From contig CAYZQE010000053.1 of the NCBI GenBank assembly GCA_964480635.1, positions 1 through 17,307 of the forward strand: 17,307 nucleotides of DNA, in the 5' to 3' direction. Positions within the stretch are counted from its first letter, which is position 1, and each line of letters begins with the position of its first letter. This document shows positions 8,106 to 14,965 of this stretch, piece by piece. The notes beneath the pieces were generated by a model. That model had not been told where the DNA came from. It saw only the letters and a program-made list of their open reading frames with translations, and ran no database searches. This stretch comes from CAYZQE01 sp964480635 (lineage in GTDB: Bacteria > Pseudomonadota > Gammaproteobacteria > GCA-001735895). Both the position numbers and the translations under genes were made by a program.

Positions 8106-8883
8106 GGAGCCTCTTAACGGCCTCAATGTTTTGATTACTAGACCGGCTCATCAAGCAGGTCATTTAACGCAAAAAATAATAACGCTAGGTGCCAAGGCTT
8201 TAGGTTTTCCAACCATAGAAATTAGTCGATCAGAGCATTGCCAAGAAACACGTCAAATAAATAAAACCATAGGGCAATACGATATAGCCTTGTTTGTTAG
8301 CCAAAATGCTGTGCAGTATGCGTTTCAGTTTATTGATCACTCTAAGTGGCCTGAAGCTTTAAAAATAGGGGTTATTGGCAAAGGCTCTGCTGATTGTTTA
8401 CAGCAATTTTCCTTACAGTCTATGGCGATGCCAAATCAGACTTATAATAGCGAAGGGCTATTAAATTCTGAATTGTTGCATCATGTGAAAGATAAAAAGA
8501 TTATTATATTTCGCGGGCAAGCTGGGCGTAATTTATTAGGTGATACGTTGATAGAACGAGGCGCAGATATTGATTATTGTGAAGTTTATCATCGAGGCAT
8601 TCCAGCAGTTTCATCAAATGAATATGCTCATATTTTTAAAAATAAACCAGATATTGCTATTTTCACCAGTAGCGAAGGATTGTTGCATGCTTTCAAAATG
8701 CTTAAGCCTGAACATGCAAAAACAATATTACAAACACCTTGGCTATTGATTAGCGAAAGAATGAAAAAAACAGCCTATAATTTAGGCCATAACAGCGATA
8801 TTATAATTGCACAGCAAGCCAGTGATGACGGGATTATTTCATCATTAAAAATATGGGCTAAGACAAAACAAGTAAGTGACTAA
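8098..8883 (+). CDS. hemD: Uroporphyrinogen-III synthase HemD
   Basis: Cyclises hydroxymethylbilane with inversion of ring D to give uroporphyrinogen III. The product has 261 residues. This family is poorly conserved, but typical patches are visible: LNVLITRPAHQA (about 9-20), FVSQNAVQYAF in the first lobe, IIIFRGQAGRNLLGDTLIERGA (about 135-156) and the conserved IFTSSEGL (about 187-194). Its place directly after hemC with an 8-nt ATGCTTAA overlap, and before hemX, supports the call strongly. Substrate passes straight from HemC, so coupled translation makes sense. Confidence 0.93.
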   Translation: MLKEPLNGLNVLITRPAHQAGHLTQKIITLGAKALGFPTIEISRSEHCQETRQINKTIGQYDIALFVSQNAVQYAFQFIDHSKWPEALKIGVIGKGSADCLQQFSLQSMAMPNQTYNSEGLLNSELLHHVKDKKIIIFRGQAGRNLLGDTLIERGADIDYCEVYHRGIPAVSSNEYAHIFKNKPDIAIFTSSEGLLHAFKMLKPEHAKTILQTPWLLISERMKKTAYNLGHNSDIIIAQQASDDGIISSLKIWAKTKQVSD

Positions 8884-10162
8884 AAAAATGAATGATAAAA
8901 ATAATAAAGTGATAGATTCTAATGGCAAGGCCGAAGAACAATTAGACGGTGAAAAGCAATCATCGCCGTCTAAACCTTTTAAGTGGGCCGCCTTATTTAT
9001 AGTCATTGCATTTATTTTAGCGTTGTCTGGTTTAGCAGGTGCGGCTTATATTTGGTTTCAATTTGAGCAATATAAACAACAATCTACGGCTGAAATTAGC
9101 AAAGCACTGAGTTCGGTTGAACAGAGGCTGAATTCTAAATTAGAAGCTAAAGATGTCTCTTTGCAAGTATTGCCACTGTTATCGCCCATAACATCACAAC
9201 TTGAAGTGATAAAGCAAAGTAGTCAGGCTGCCGCATTAGAGCGTGCCACACTGACTGAATCAACTCAAAAGCTATTTGAATTATACGGACGTGATAAAAA
9301 TGGTTGGCAATTAGCCGAAGTAGAATATTTACTACGCATTGCGCAACATCGTTTAGTCATTGAAAATGATTTTCAAGGCGCGGCAAAAACATTAAAAGCT
9401 GCCGATGAAAAAATCAGCGAGATTGCAGACCCAGGGTTATTGCCCGTGCGGGTTGCTATTTCAGATGAACGAGTCATATTGCAATCTAGGCGTAGGCCAG
9501 ATTTAGTCGGCATTGTTTTATCTTTGTCTCGAATCATAAAACAAATACCTCATTTGGATTTAACCGCGAATAAGAAAAACACTGTCGCCACCGAGTCAAC
9601 ATTAAAGCAAACTGAAACTCAAATTGATACAGGTGCGCCATGGCAACAGCAAGTGATGCAATTTGTTAAAGGTTTAGTGAAAGTAGAGCCCTTACAAAAG
9701 TCGCTTTCAATACCCTCGGTTAATTTAATTGACGCTATTAATTCATTAGAAGAGAAGCTTAAATTAGCAAAGTGGGCGGTGTTAGAAAGGGATCAACGCC
9801 AATACCACCAATTAATGGAGGATAGTAACCAGCTGTTTAAACAATATTTTGATGAGAATAATAATTACCACCAGGAAGTGAATGTTGAGCTTGAACGTTT
9901 GTTAGGCCTAGAAATCAGACCGGAACTGCCAGATATATCGGCATCATTAATGTTGTTAAAGGCGATAATGATTAAAAAAGAGCACCTAGTTATAAAGGAA
10001 ATAACGCAACAGGTGGTGTTTGAAAAAGAAAAGCCTAGGCCAGTGAAAATAAAGCAAAAGAAGCCTAAACAAGACGCTGATAAAATATCATCAAAAACGG
10101 CGTCAGATAAAAGCGTTAAAGTAAAAGAGACCGAAAATGAAAAAGGAGAAAATAATGAGTAA
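8876..10162 (+). CDS. hemX: HemX-like membrane protein of the hem operon
   Basis: HemX-family protein whose biochemical role is unsettled; in gammaproteobacteria it sits behind hemCD. The product has 428 residues: a charged cytoplasmic N-terminus, one membrane helix (about 36-60), a coiled-coil-prone stretch (about 65-125) and a globular HemX domain containing YGRDKNGWQLAEVEYLLRIA and LKAADEKI. A Lys/Glu-rich low-complexity tail follows from about 375. That tail appears longer than in the E. coli protein (about 390 residues). I use the GTG at 8876 because it makes the same 8-nt overlap (GTGACTAA) as the other junctions in this operon; ATG at 8888 is the alternative and removes only four residues. 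Confidence 0.88.
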   Translation: MTKKMNDKNNKVIDSNGKAEEQLDGEKQSSPSKPFKWAALFIVIAFILALSGLAGAAYIWFQFEQYKQQSTAEISKALSSVEQRLNSKLEAKDVSLQVLPLLSPITSQLEVIKQSSQAAALERATLTESTQKLFELYGRDKNGWQLAEVEYLLRIAQHRLVIENDFQGAAKTLKAADEKISEIADPGLLPVRVAISDERVILQSRRRPDLVGIVLSLSRIIKQIPHLDLTANKKNTVATESTLKQTETQIDTGAPWQQQVMQFVKGLVKVEPLQKSLSIPSVNLIDAINSLEEKLKLAKWAVLERDQRQYHQLMEDSNQLFKQYFDENNNYHQEVNVELERLLGLEIRPELPDISASLMLLKAIMIKKEHLVIKEITQQVVFEKEKPRPVKIKQKKPKQDADKISSKTASDKSVKVKETENEKGENNE

Positions 10163-11354
10163 ACTGATTATTTCTATTTTATTACTGGCTGTTTTTGTTT
10201 TAGGCGCTGTATTACTGATTAAAGATGACCCAGGCTTTGTGCTTATTCAGTATGCCGGTCAGTCGTTAGAAACCTCACTAGCGGTCGCAATTGTTGCTTT
10301 AGTATTTGCTTCTCTGGCTATTAATGTGACTTTTAAGGTGTTGATATTTGCTTTGCGTATTGGAAAACATTTAAAGAAGCGTGCAGATAAGCGAAGAATG
10401 GAAAAAAGTAGAGTTTTATTAAACAAAGGATTAATTGATTTAACAGAAGGGCGCTTTAGTCAGGCAAAAACGAAACTGACTCAACTGATTGATTATGCCG
10501 AAAACCCTTTAATTAATTATTTAACGGCAGCGAGAGCCGCGCATCAGTTAGGCGAATATGACCAAAGAGATAGTTACCTTAAACAAGCTTATGAAACAAA
10601 CCCTGATGCACAAATTGCAATTGGCGTGACCCAAGGTGAGTTACAATTAGCAGCGAAACAAACAGAAAGGGCTTATGCGACCCTAACTGACCTGCATCAA
10701 AAATCACCGAAGCATGGTTATGTGTTGAAGCTATTAGCTAAAGTTTATATTGCTTTAGAAGAATGGGAAAAGCTAAAAGAACTGTTGCCCACGCTTAAAA
10801 AGAAAAAACTATTTGTTGCTAGTAAATTAAATGAAATCGAACAGCTAACCTATTCAGGCTGTTTAGATGGCCCATGTACTGAAAATTTAGACCAGCTGAA
10901 AAAGCTTTATCAACACATTAAAAAAGCTTTGCCTAATGACTCTATATTATTAATAAAATACATTAATCGTTTAGAGCAATTAGATGATAGCCAAGTGAGT
11001 TTAGAAAAAGCACTTCGGGAATCATTAGACTTACATTGGAATAAAAATTTAATTCTTCGGTATGGGTTACTTGATCAGATAAAAGCTAAAGTGTTATTAA
11101 CACATTCAGAAAAATGGCAAGATTTACATGGGTTTGATGCGGACTTGTTATTAACATTAGGGCGTCTTTCACGTCGAGAGCAATTGTGGGGCAAGGCTCA
11201 AAGCTATTTAGAAGCCAGTATTGCAGCAGGTTCAAATGCTCATAACTGCCTTGAACTTGCTGAATTATTAGAGATTGAATTGAAGCAACCTGAGAAAGCA
11301 ATGAGCTATTATCAAAAAGGTCTGCGTACTTGTGCGGGTAAATCAATCGTATAA
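10155..11354 (+). CDS. hemY: HemY-like membrane protein with TPR repeats
   Basis: HemY-family inner-membrane protein associated with haem synthesis, of unclear exact role and unrelated to the protoporphyrinogen oxidase that shares the name in Bacillus. The start chosen is ATG 10155 because AAGGAG lies just upstream at 10143-10148 and the result is an 8-nt ATGAGTAA overlap with hemX; an in-frame ATG at 10137 would add six residues but has no better site. Of 399 residues, about 5-23 and 40-66 are membrane helices, matching the HemY N-terminal domain. The rest is helical TPR-like sequence, with pairs such as RFSQAKTKLTQLIDYAENPL and WGKAQSYLEASIAAGSNAHN. Confidence 0.92.
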   Translation: MSKLIISILLLAVFVLGAVLLIKDDPGFVLIQYAGQSLETSLAVAIVALVFASLAINVTFKVLIFALRIGKHLKKRADKRRMEKSRVLLNKGLIDLTEGRFSQAKTKLTQLIDYAENPLINYLTAARAAHQLGEYDQRDSYLKQAYETNPDAQIAIGVTQGELQLAAKQTERAYATLTDLHQKSPKHGYVLKLLAKVYIALEEWEKLKELLPTLKKKKLFVASKLNEIEQLTYSGCLDGPCTENLDQLKKLYQHIKKALPNDSILLIKYINRLEQLDDSQVSLEKALRESLDLHWNKNLILRYGLLDQIKAKVLLTHSEKWQDLHGFDADLLLTLGRLSRREQLWGKAQSYLEASIAAGSNAHNCLELAELLEIELKQPEKAMSYYQKGLRTCAGKSIV

Positions 11355-11378
11355 ATTCAAAATATAAAATATTAATGC

Positions 11379-11407
11379 TTGACTATATTAGGGTATTCTA
11401 ATATAGT
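11379..11407 (+). promoter_or_regulatory. strong sigma-70-type promoter for the small secreted protein
   Basis: TTGACT (11379-11384) and TATAGT (11402-11407) are separated by an ideal 17 bp, each one base off consensus. It lies just past the hemY stop and about 80 bp before the ATG at 11486, giving a 5' leader of about 72 nt. The spacer is occupied by a palindrome (separate entry), so the promoter is probably regulated. Confidence 0.7.
11382..11407. promoter_or_regulatory. perfect 10-bp dyad across the promoter spacer, candidate operator
   Basis: ACTATATTAG (11382-11391) and CTAATATAGT (11398-11407) are exact reverse complements around the 6-bp centre GGTATT. The 26-bp symmetric site runs from the last three bases of the -35 through the whole -10, which is the geometry expected of a repressor site that blocks RNA polymerase. 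The regulator cannot be named from the sequence; a dimeric winged-helix type such as ArsR or MarR is one option. Confidence 0.55.
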
Positions 11408-11485
11408 TCGTTTCATGTTGAGCAGCACGGAAAAAACCTTGCTTCTCATAACCGATTTTTAATTTTATATTTTTGGAGATTTATC

Positions 11486-11842
11486 ATGAAAACTATCATC
11501 ACAGCTGCTGTACTTTTAATTGCTTCTTCTACTGTTTCTGCTTTCGACATGCCTTTTTTCGGTAACGGTTCTAACGCTAACAACGGTGCTTTCGGTGGAA
11601 ACGCTATCACTGATACTGCTGGTAACGGCGCACACAAAGGTAACGGTTCTGCAGACGGCGAAGGCGAATTTTCTTTCGCAATGTCTTTCAAAGGACGTGG
11701 TACTTCTAAGATGGATACAGCTTCTAACGTTGACTATAAAGGAAACGGAAAAGGCGACATCAGTTCTGCTGCTGACACTGCTGCAAAGAGCCAAACTCAA
11801 ACTGTTTACGCCCCAGTTGCTGCGCCTGTAGCTGCTAAGTAA
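11486..11842 (+). CDS. Small secreted Gly/Asn-rich protein, sulfur-globule-protein-like
   Basis: The 118-residue product has a signal peptide of about 19 residues ending VSA before FDMPFFGNG. The mature chain is low in complexity and rich in Gly, Asn, Ala, Ser and Thr, with repeated GNG, a central FSFAMSFKGRG, no cysteine, and an Ala/Pro/Val tail (VYAPVAAPVAAK). The composition and the PFFGNG opening resemble exported proteins annotated as sulfur globule family, but this is resemblance, not proof; a structural or matrix protein is equally possible. GGAGA at 11475-11479 is well spaced from the ATG. Asn is almost always AAC and Phe mostly TTC, with many GCT, TCT and GGT codons, unlike the AAT-rich neighbours, which suggests high expression. 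A dedicated promoter and terminator make it monocistronic. Confidence 0.85.
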   Translation: MKTIITAAVLLIASSTVSAFDMPFFGNGSNANNGAFGGNAITDTAGNGAHKGNGSADGEGEFSFAMSFKGRGTSKMDTASNVDYKGNGKGDISSAADTAAKSQTQTVYAPVAAPVAAK

Positions 11843-11857
11843 TTAGCTATTGCTTTT

Positions 11858-11888
11858 AATCATAAGAGCTTCGGCTCTTTGATTAAGA
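11858..11888 (+). terminator. first terminator hairpin with UUCG tetraloop
   Basis: AAGAGC (11864-11869), TTCG (11870-11873) and GCTCTT (11874-11879) form a C(UUCG)G hairpin, an exceptionally stable loop. The stem extends outward through AATCA (11858-11862) with TGATT (11880-11884) across one bulged T. It has no long U-run of its own and stands in tandem with the next hairpin, probably protecting the 3' end or backing up termination. Confidence 0.7.
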
Positions 11889-11926
11889 CATAAAAAACCC
11901 GCTTTATGCGGGTTTTTTTATGTCTT
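11885..11926. terminator. bidirectional rho-independent terminator
   Basis: AACCCGC (11897-11903) and GCGGGTT (11908-11914) form the GC core around TTTA. An A-tract lies on the left and seven T residues on the right, and further pairing (AAGACAT with ATGTCTT) reaches 11885 and 11926. The A/T symmetry makes it work on both strands. Confidence 0.88.
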
Positions 11927-11980
11927 TAAAAATCTCCCAACAACTTATTCAGAGGCACATTCGCCGATATGAGTTGGTAT

Positions 11981-11989
11981 TGGTATAAT
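11981..11989 (+). promoter_or_regulatory. extended -10 promoter for the exported hydrolase
   Basis: TGGTATAAT (11981-11989) is a perfect extended -10 element (TGn then TATAAT), placing the start of transcription near 11996, about 60 nt before the ATG at 12059. The -35 region (around 11961, TCGCCG) is poor, as is usual for extended -10 promoters. Confidence 0.6.
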
Positions 11990-12058
11990 GACGTTTTAGT
12001 ATTGAGCTTTTTGCTGCTGTTTTGCACAAAAGGCGTAACTTAGGTGAAAAGTATTAAA

Positions 12059-12898
12059 ATGAAAACTCTTATTCTTTTATTAAGTTTCCTATCGTTTAAT
12101 GTTGCTGCAGATAAATTAGTTTTTGTTCAGGGATATTTAGGTGAATCATCCAATTGGAAGCTCTCAGGTATTGTGAGGCAATTAGAAGCTCATAATTGGA
12201 GTGACGGAGGTTCATATTTTTATTCAGAACAAGGCTTAGGCTTTAGACAGTCCGAAACGTCTTCAAACAACCAATACTTTACGGTTGAGTTGCCAACTGA
12301 GGCCTCTATTAGAGATCAATCTTATTTTTTATCTAGTTATTTAAAGCATTTAAGAAAAAATGCGCCAACAGAAAGGCTGATACTGGTTGGTCATTCCGCA
12401 GGTGGCGTGTTATCGCGATTAGTGATGGTGCAAAACCCAAGCTTAAACGTGTCGTTGTTGATAACGATTGCAAGCCCTCATTTAGGATCTGATTTAGCCG
12501 AATTAGCCAATCTTCTTGGGCAAACCCCTCTGGCTTTGTTTGCGCCATGGATTGGTGCTGCCACTATAAACCGTTCACAAGAGCTTTATGAGGATTTGTT
12601 GCCAGAACAACCGGGGCGTTTTTTATATGAATTAAATCGTTACCCACACCCGCAAGCAGAGTATGTATCTATTATAAGAAACCCGGACTCGGCAGATGGA
12701 GGTGATTTAGTCGTGCCAGCTTATAGCCATGACATGCGAAAAGTATTTGCTTTAAAAAACAGAGCTAGGAGTTATATGGTTGATGGCGGACATAGCTTAA
12801 CCGCAAGTGATGGTGCGTTGATATTTGATATATTGACACAGCAGCATTTTAAAAAGCAGTTAAAGCCAAATGAAAATTTAAAGGTGCAGCTGATATAG
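12059..12898 (+). CDS. Exported alpha/beta hydrolase, PGAP1/lipase-like
   Basis: Putative exported serine hydrolase; PGAP1-like and triacylglycerol-lipase relatives cleave ester bonds in lipids, but the substrate here is unknown. From ATG 12059, which has AGGTGA at 12042-12047, the product is 279 residues; an in-frame GTG at 12044 would add five. A signal peptide (about 1-17, cut after VAA) is followed by the first fold strand with FVQGYLG (oxyanion region). The nucleophile elbow is GHSAGG with S113, and TIASPHLGS follows as in PGAP1-type proteins. D216 in GGDLVVP and H245 in GGHSL are the likely Asp and His of the triad. It has its own promoter and converges on the next gene with only 17 bp between. 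Confidence 0.85.
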   Translation: MKTLILLLSFLSFNVAADKLVFVQGYLGESSNWKLSGIVRQLEAHNWSDGGSYFYSEQGLGFRQSETSSNNQYFTVELPTEASIRDQSYFLSSYLKHLRKNAPTERLILVGHSAGGVLSRLVMVQNPSLNVSLLITIASPHLGSDLAELANLLGQTPLALFAPWIGAATINRSQELYEDLLPEQPGRFLYELNRYPHPQAEYVSIIRNPDSADGGDLVVPAYSHDMRKVFALKNRARSYMVDGGHSLTASDGALIFDILTQQHFKKQLKPNENLKVQLI

Positions 12899-12915
12899 CT
12901 CTTTGCTCGTCAAAA

Positions 12916-13635
12916 CTAGCAGTGACTCTTCGTGATGTTTTTGTTCATATGTTTACCTTGTTTATAGCCCTTCCAGTAAGCCTTTCTTCCTTCCTTTTGC
13001 ATGTCTTTGGGCATGTTAGAAATGATTTCATTGTAGTCTTTATTAATGATCTTTTTGTCACCGCAGAATTTTTTCTTATAGGCAAACTGTCCTGCCATAT
13101 GAGCTAGACGCATATGCTTTAAAGTGGGGTCTTCTGCTACTTCAACTTCTACAACCTCTTCAACAACTTTTTGTTTAGGTGTTTTAACTTTGGCATCTAT
13201 TTTTTTTGCTTTTAACTGACGAGACTCTGTTAAGCGCTTACATTCATCGTCGGATAATAACTTGGTGCTTGCCTTGCTTTTATCGAAGCCTTCTTGAAAG
13301 GCAATTCTCATTAGGTTTTGATAAGCTTCGGGGGCTGATTGCACACGTTTGGTAAATTCACCGAGTACACTTGCTTCACCACACTGAAGTCGAGAAAAGC
13401 TGAGTTTACCAAGCGTTTTAGCCATATTCACAATAACGCTATTTGACAAATCAACTTCTTTATCAGCGGAGCCCTCTTTTTTTGCTTTAACATCTTCGTC
13501 TGATGGAGGGGTTTTTAGCGAGATAATGGCTTTATCGATAATGCTAATAATGGAGTTTAATCCTTGATCATTTAACTCAGCGTGAGCTGTTGTTGTTAAG
13601 AGTGAAATCAAAAAAATAGAAATTAAAGGTTTCAT
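12916..13635 (-). CDS. Exported protein of unknown function with a duplicated two-cysteine module
   Basis: The 239-residue product has a signal peptide of 19 residues (ending AHA before ELND). I do not recognise the family. After an acidic, Lys-rich segment (about 41-62), two similar modules can be aligned. The first runs from LGKLSFSRLQCGE (75-87) to C132 and the second from AGQFAYKKKFCGD (181-193) to C239. In each, CG is followed about 31-32 residues later by a GF or GY with a nearby Lys (EGFDKSK, KGYKQGK) and then by a second cysteine, at spacings of 47 and 48. The linker (about 135-170) is Lys/Val/Glu-rich. The cysteines probably form one disulfide per module in the periplasm. GGACAT just before the ATG supplies a modest ribosome site. 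Confidence 0.8.
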   Translation of the reverse strand: MKPLISIFLISLLTTTAHAELNDQGLNSIISIIDKAIISLKTPPSDEDVKAKKEGSADKEVDLSNSVIVNMAKTLGKLSFSRLQCGEASVLGEFTKRVQSAPEAYQNLMRIAFQEGFDKSKASTKLLSDDECKRLTESRQLKAKKIDAKVKTPKQKVVEEVVEVEVAEDPTLKHMRLAHMAGQFAYKKKFCGDKKIINKDYNEIISNMPKDMQKEGRKAYWKGYKQGKHMNKNITKSHC

Positions 13636-13671
13636 ATGTCCATATTCAATGAGAGTAATGGTTGTATTTAA

Positions 13672-14844
13672 TCATGTGCGGGCAATATCATCCAGTTTTT
13701 CTGGGCGATGAATGTGATATCCCTGACCAAAGGCGGCAGACTCAGTTGTTTCAAAACAAACTCGATTGGGTTTAACGTCATGAAAGGCCAGCGACTCTTT
13801 AATAGTTTCTATCAAATCAGGTTTTACTATGCTTAAGCCTGATAAATTAATGCTGAATTTAAATTTAAGGTTGTTTGCTAAAAAGGCAATAGCTTGTCTT
13901 AAAACGGTTTTATCAAGCGTCGTAATATGGCCAAACTGCTCAAGAACCGGAATAAAATGATTAGGGTAAATTAAGCCATCATCACTTTGGATTCTAACTA
14001 GAATTTCATACCAATCGTATGCATCATCATGCGACATGATGCCAAATATTTTTTGCCCATAGATCGCTAGCTGATTTTTTTTAATCGCGGACAGAGCCAT
14101 CTCTGCATGGTACATATCGCTTTTCTTCAAAAATAGAGTCGTCGTCATCATAGATATAAAATTGATTTCGACCAAGATCCTTAGCCATATAGCATGCGGC
14201 ATCAACCAAGCTAATGATAGTGTTGCTAGGGCCTTTATTTAACTCTATAAGCTCTCTTAAATACGGTTTATTAAGAACGCCTAATAAATCCCTGCGGTTT
14301 TGGATATAGGTCGATATTTCGAGAGCTGTTGATGTGGCCACCTTAGATGCTATAGCATTTTGGTGCTGAATAAAGTCCGCTATTCGAGGCTTTAAAACCC
14401 ATGTTAAGGAAATCCTGATTAACTGCATAAACTTTTACGATCTATCAAGCCGTTCTATCCTAGGCGCAACTTTCACTAATGACGAGTCCTTAGTGAAAGT
14501 TGAAACGACGGAGAGAATGGCTTGATAGCTAGGTCGATAAATGCTCCTGCATTATCGACATTCACCACATCCATGTGGCTTCCCTACGGGTCGTTGCCAA
14601 ATGATCGTCAGCGTTGTTATCGAATTTTGTGGTATCTAGATGACACTACAATCCGATGCCTAGCTGACAATAATTTGGCTTAGATAAAAATTATGGAGTT
14701 AATCAGGATCTCCTTAATAGAGCATAGATAATAATGACTGCAACGGCAGTAACTAGGTGAAATATTTTATTTAAGGTTAGTGTCACTATGATCCCAAGTT
14801 TAAGTGCTAAAGAAGCATTCTTAATCTTGTGAAGTGTTATTCAT
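13672..14844 (-). pseudogene. Degenerate membrane Cache-GGDEF-EAL cyclic-di-GMP signalling gene
   Basis: Remnant of a sensor with diguanylate cyclase and phosphodiesterase domains. In order on the minus strand: a transmembrane N-terminus (LVTAVAVIIIYAL, 14718-14845); the inserted element at 14404-14717; a Cache-like start (QNAIASKVATSTALEISTYI, then NRRDLLGVL); a fusion near 14222 directly to the GGDEF C-terminal end (AACYMAKDLGRNQFYIY), so the rest of the sensor and the GGDEF core are missing; a one-base frameshift near 14125 before SDMYHAEM; the first half of an EAL domain (YEILVRI, FSINLSG, CFETTES); and a second deletion near 13732 that joins to the domain end (FGQGYHIHRPEKLDD). The catalytic GGDEF and the EAL metal-site DDFG are gone, so it cannot be enzymatically active. 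The true start is unclear: the ATG at 14842-14844 is one base out of frame. Confidence 0.88.
14404..14717. mobile_element. MITE-like non-autonomous element with inverted ends, inserted in the GGDEF-EAL pseudogene
   Basis: The ends 14404-14424 and 14697-14717 are inverted copies with 20 of 21 bases matching (TTAAGGAAATCC at the left, GGATCTCCTTAA at the right), and weaker similarity continues inward through CATAA. Both ends finish in TTAA, consistent with a duplicated TTAA or TA target. Removing one copy plus the element joins GCT CTA to TTA ACA TGG on the minus strand and restores an unbroken frame. Inside are nested stems: 14442-14456 with 14514-14528 (15 bp, one G-T), enclosing 14468-14479 with 14490-14501 (12 bp perfect, 10-nt loop), and a separate stem 14533-14543 with 14550-14559. 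There is no transposase, so it would need one supplied in trans, for example of the TA-targeting IS630 group. Confidence 0.8.
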
Positions 14845-14909
14845 TATCTATTATTTACTAATAGAAGCCCGATTTTCACCCTGCTTATTATAATATTGAG
14901 AGACTCTAT

Positions 14910-14938
14910 TTGGGAAGTATAGCAGAACACTCTATAAT
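14910..14938 (+). promoter_or_regulatory. probable promoter of ubiC-rimO
   Basis: TATAAT (14933-14938) matches consensus fully, with TTGGGA (14910-14915) 17 bp upstream; transcription would start near 14945. An overlapping alternative is TTGAGA (14896-14901) with TATAGC (14918-14923). The rest of 14845-14909 shows nothing clear. Confidence 0.55.
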
Positions 14939-14965
14939 TGCCCTTTTTACAGAGCAGCATTTACT

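Noticed and set aside
11516..11831. Long alternative frames on both strands across the Gly/Asn-rich gene
   Set aside because: They mirror the biased codons of the real gene; neither has a ribosome site, and the real gene has a signal peptide, promoter and terminator.
12922..13107. Plus-strand 61-codon frame with hydrophobic product
   Set aside because: It lies wholly antisense within the exported-protein gene and has no start signals.
13672..14205. Stand-alone EAL phosphodiesterase gene
   Set aside because: The domain lacks its middle, including the metal-binding DDFG region, and its first 26 codons are out-of-frame GGDEF sequence.
14081..14428. Separate small gene starting at the left end of the inserted element
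   Set aside because: Its first residues come from the element's inverted repeat, and the remainder is fused Cache and GGDEF debris, so it belongs to the pseudogene.
14468..14510. Hammerhead-ribozyme-like strings (CTAATGA, GAGTCC, GAAAC)
   Set aside because: The core would need CTGANGA followed by a short stem and GAAA. Here a core G is A, and the intervening bases do not form stem II.
14476..14574. Minus-strand 32-codon open frame inside the inverted-repeat element (starts MDVVNVDNAGAF)
   Set aside because: It runs through the palindromic stems, has no ribosome site and ends within the hairpin, so it is better explained as a by-product of the element's structure. If copies elsewhere conserve the protein rather than the stems, this should be reopened.
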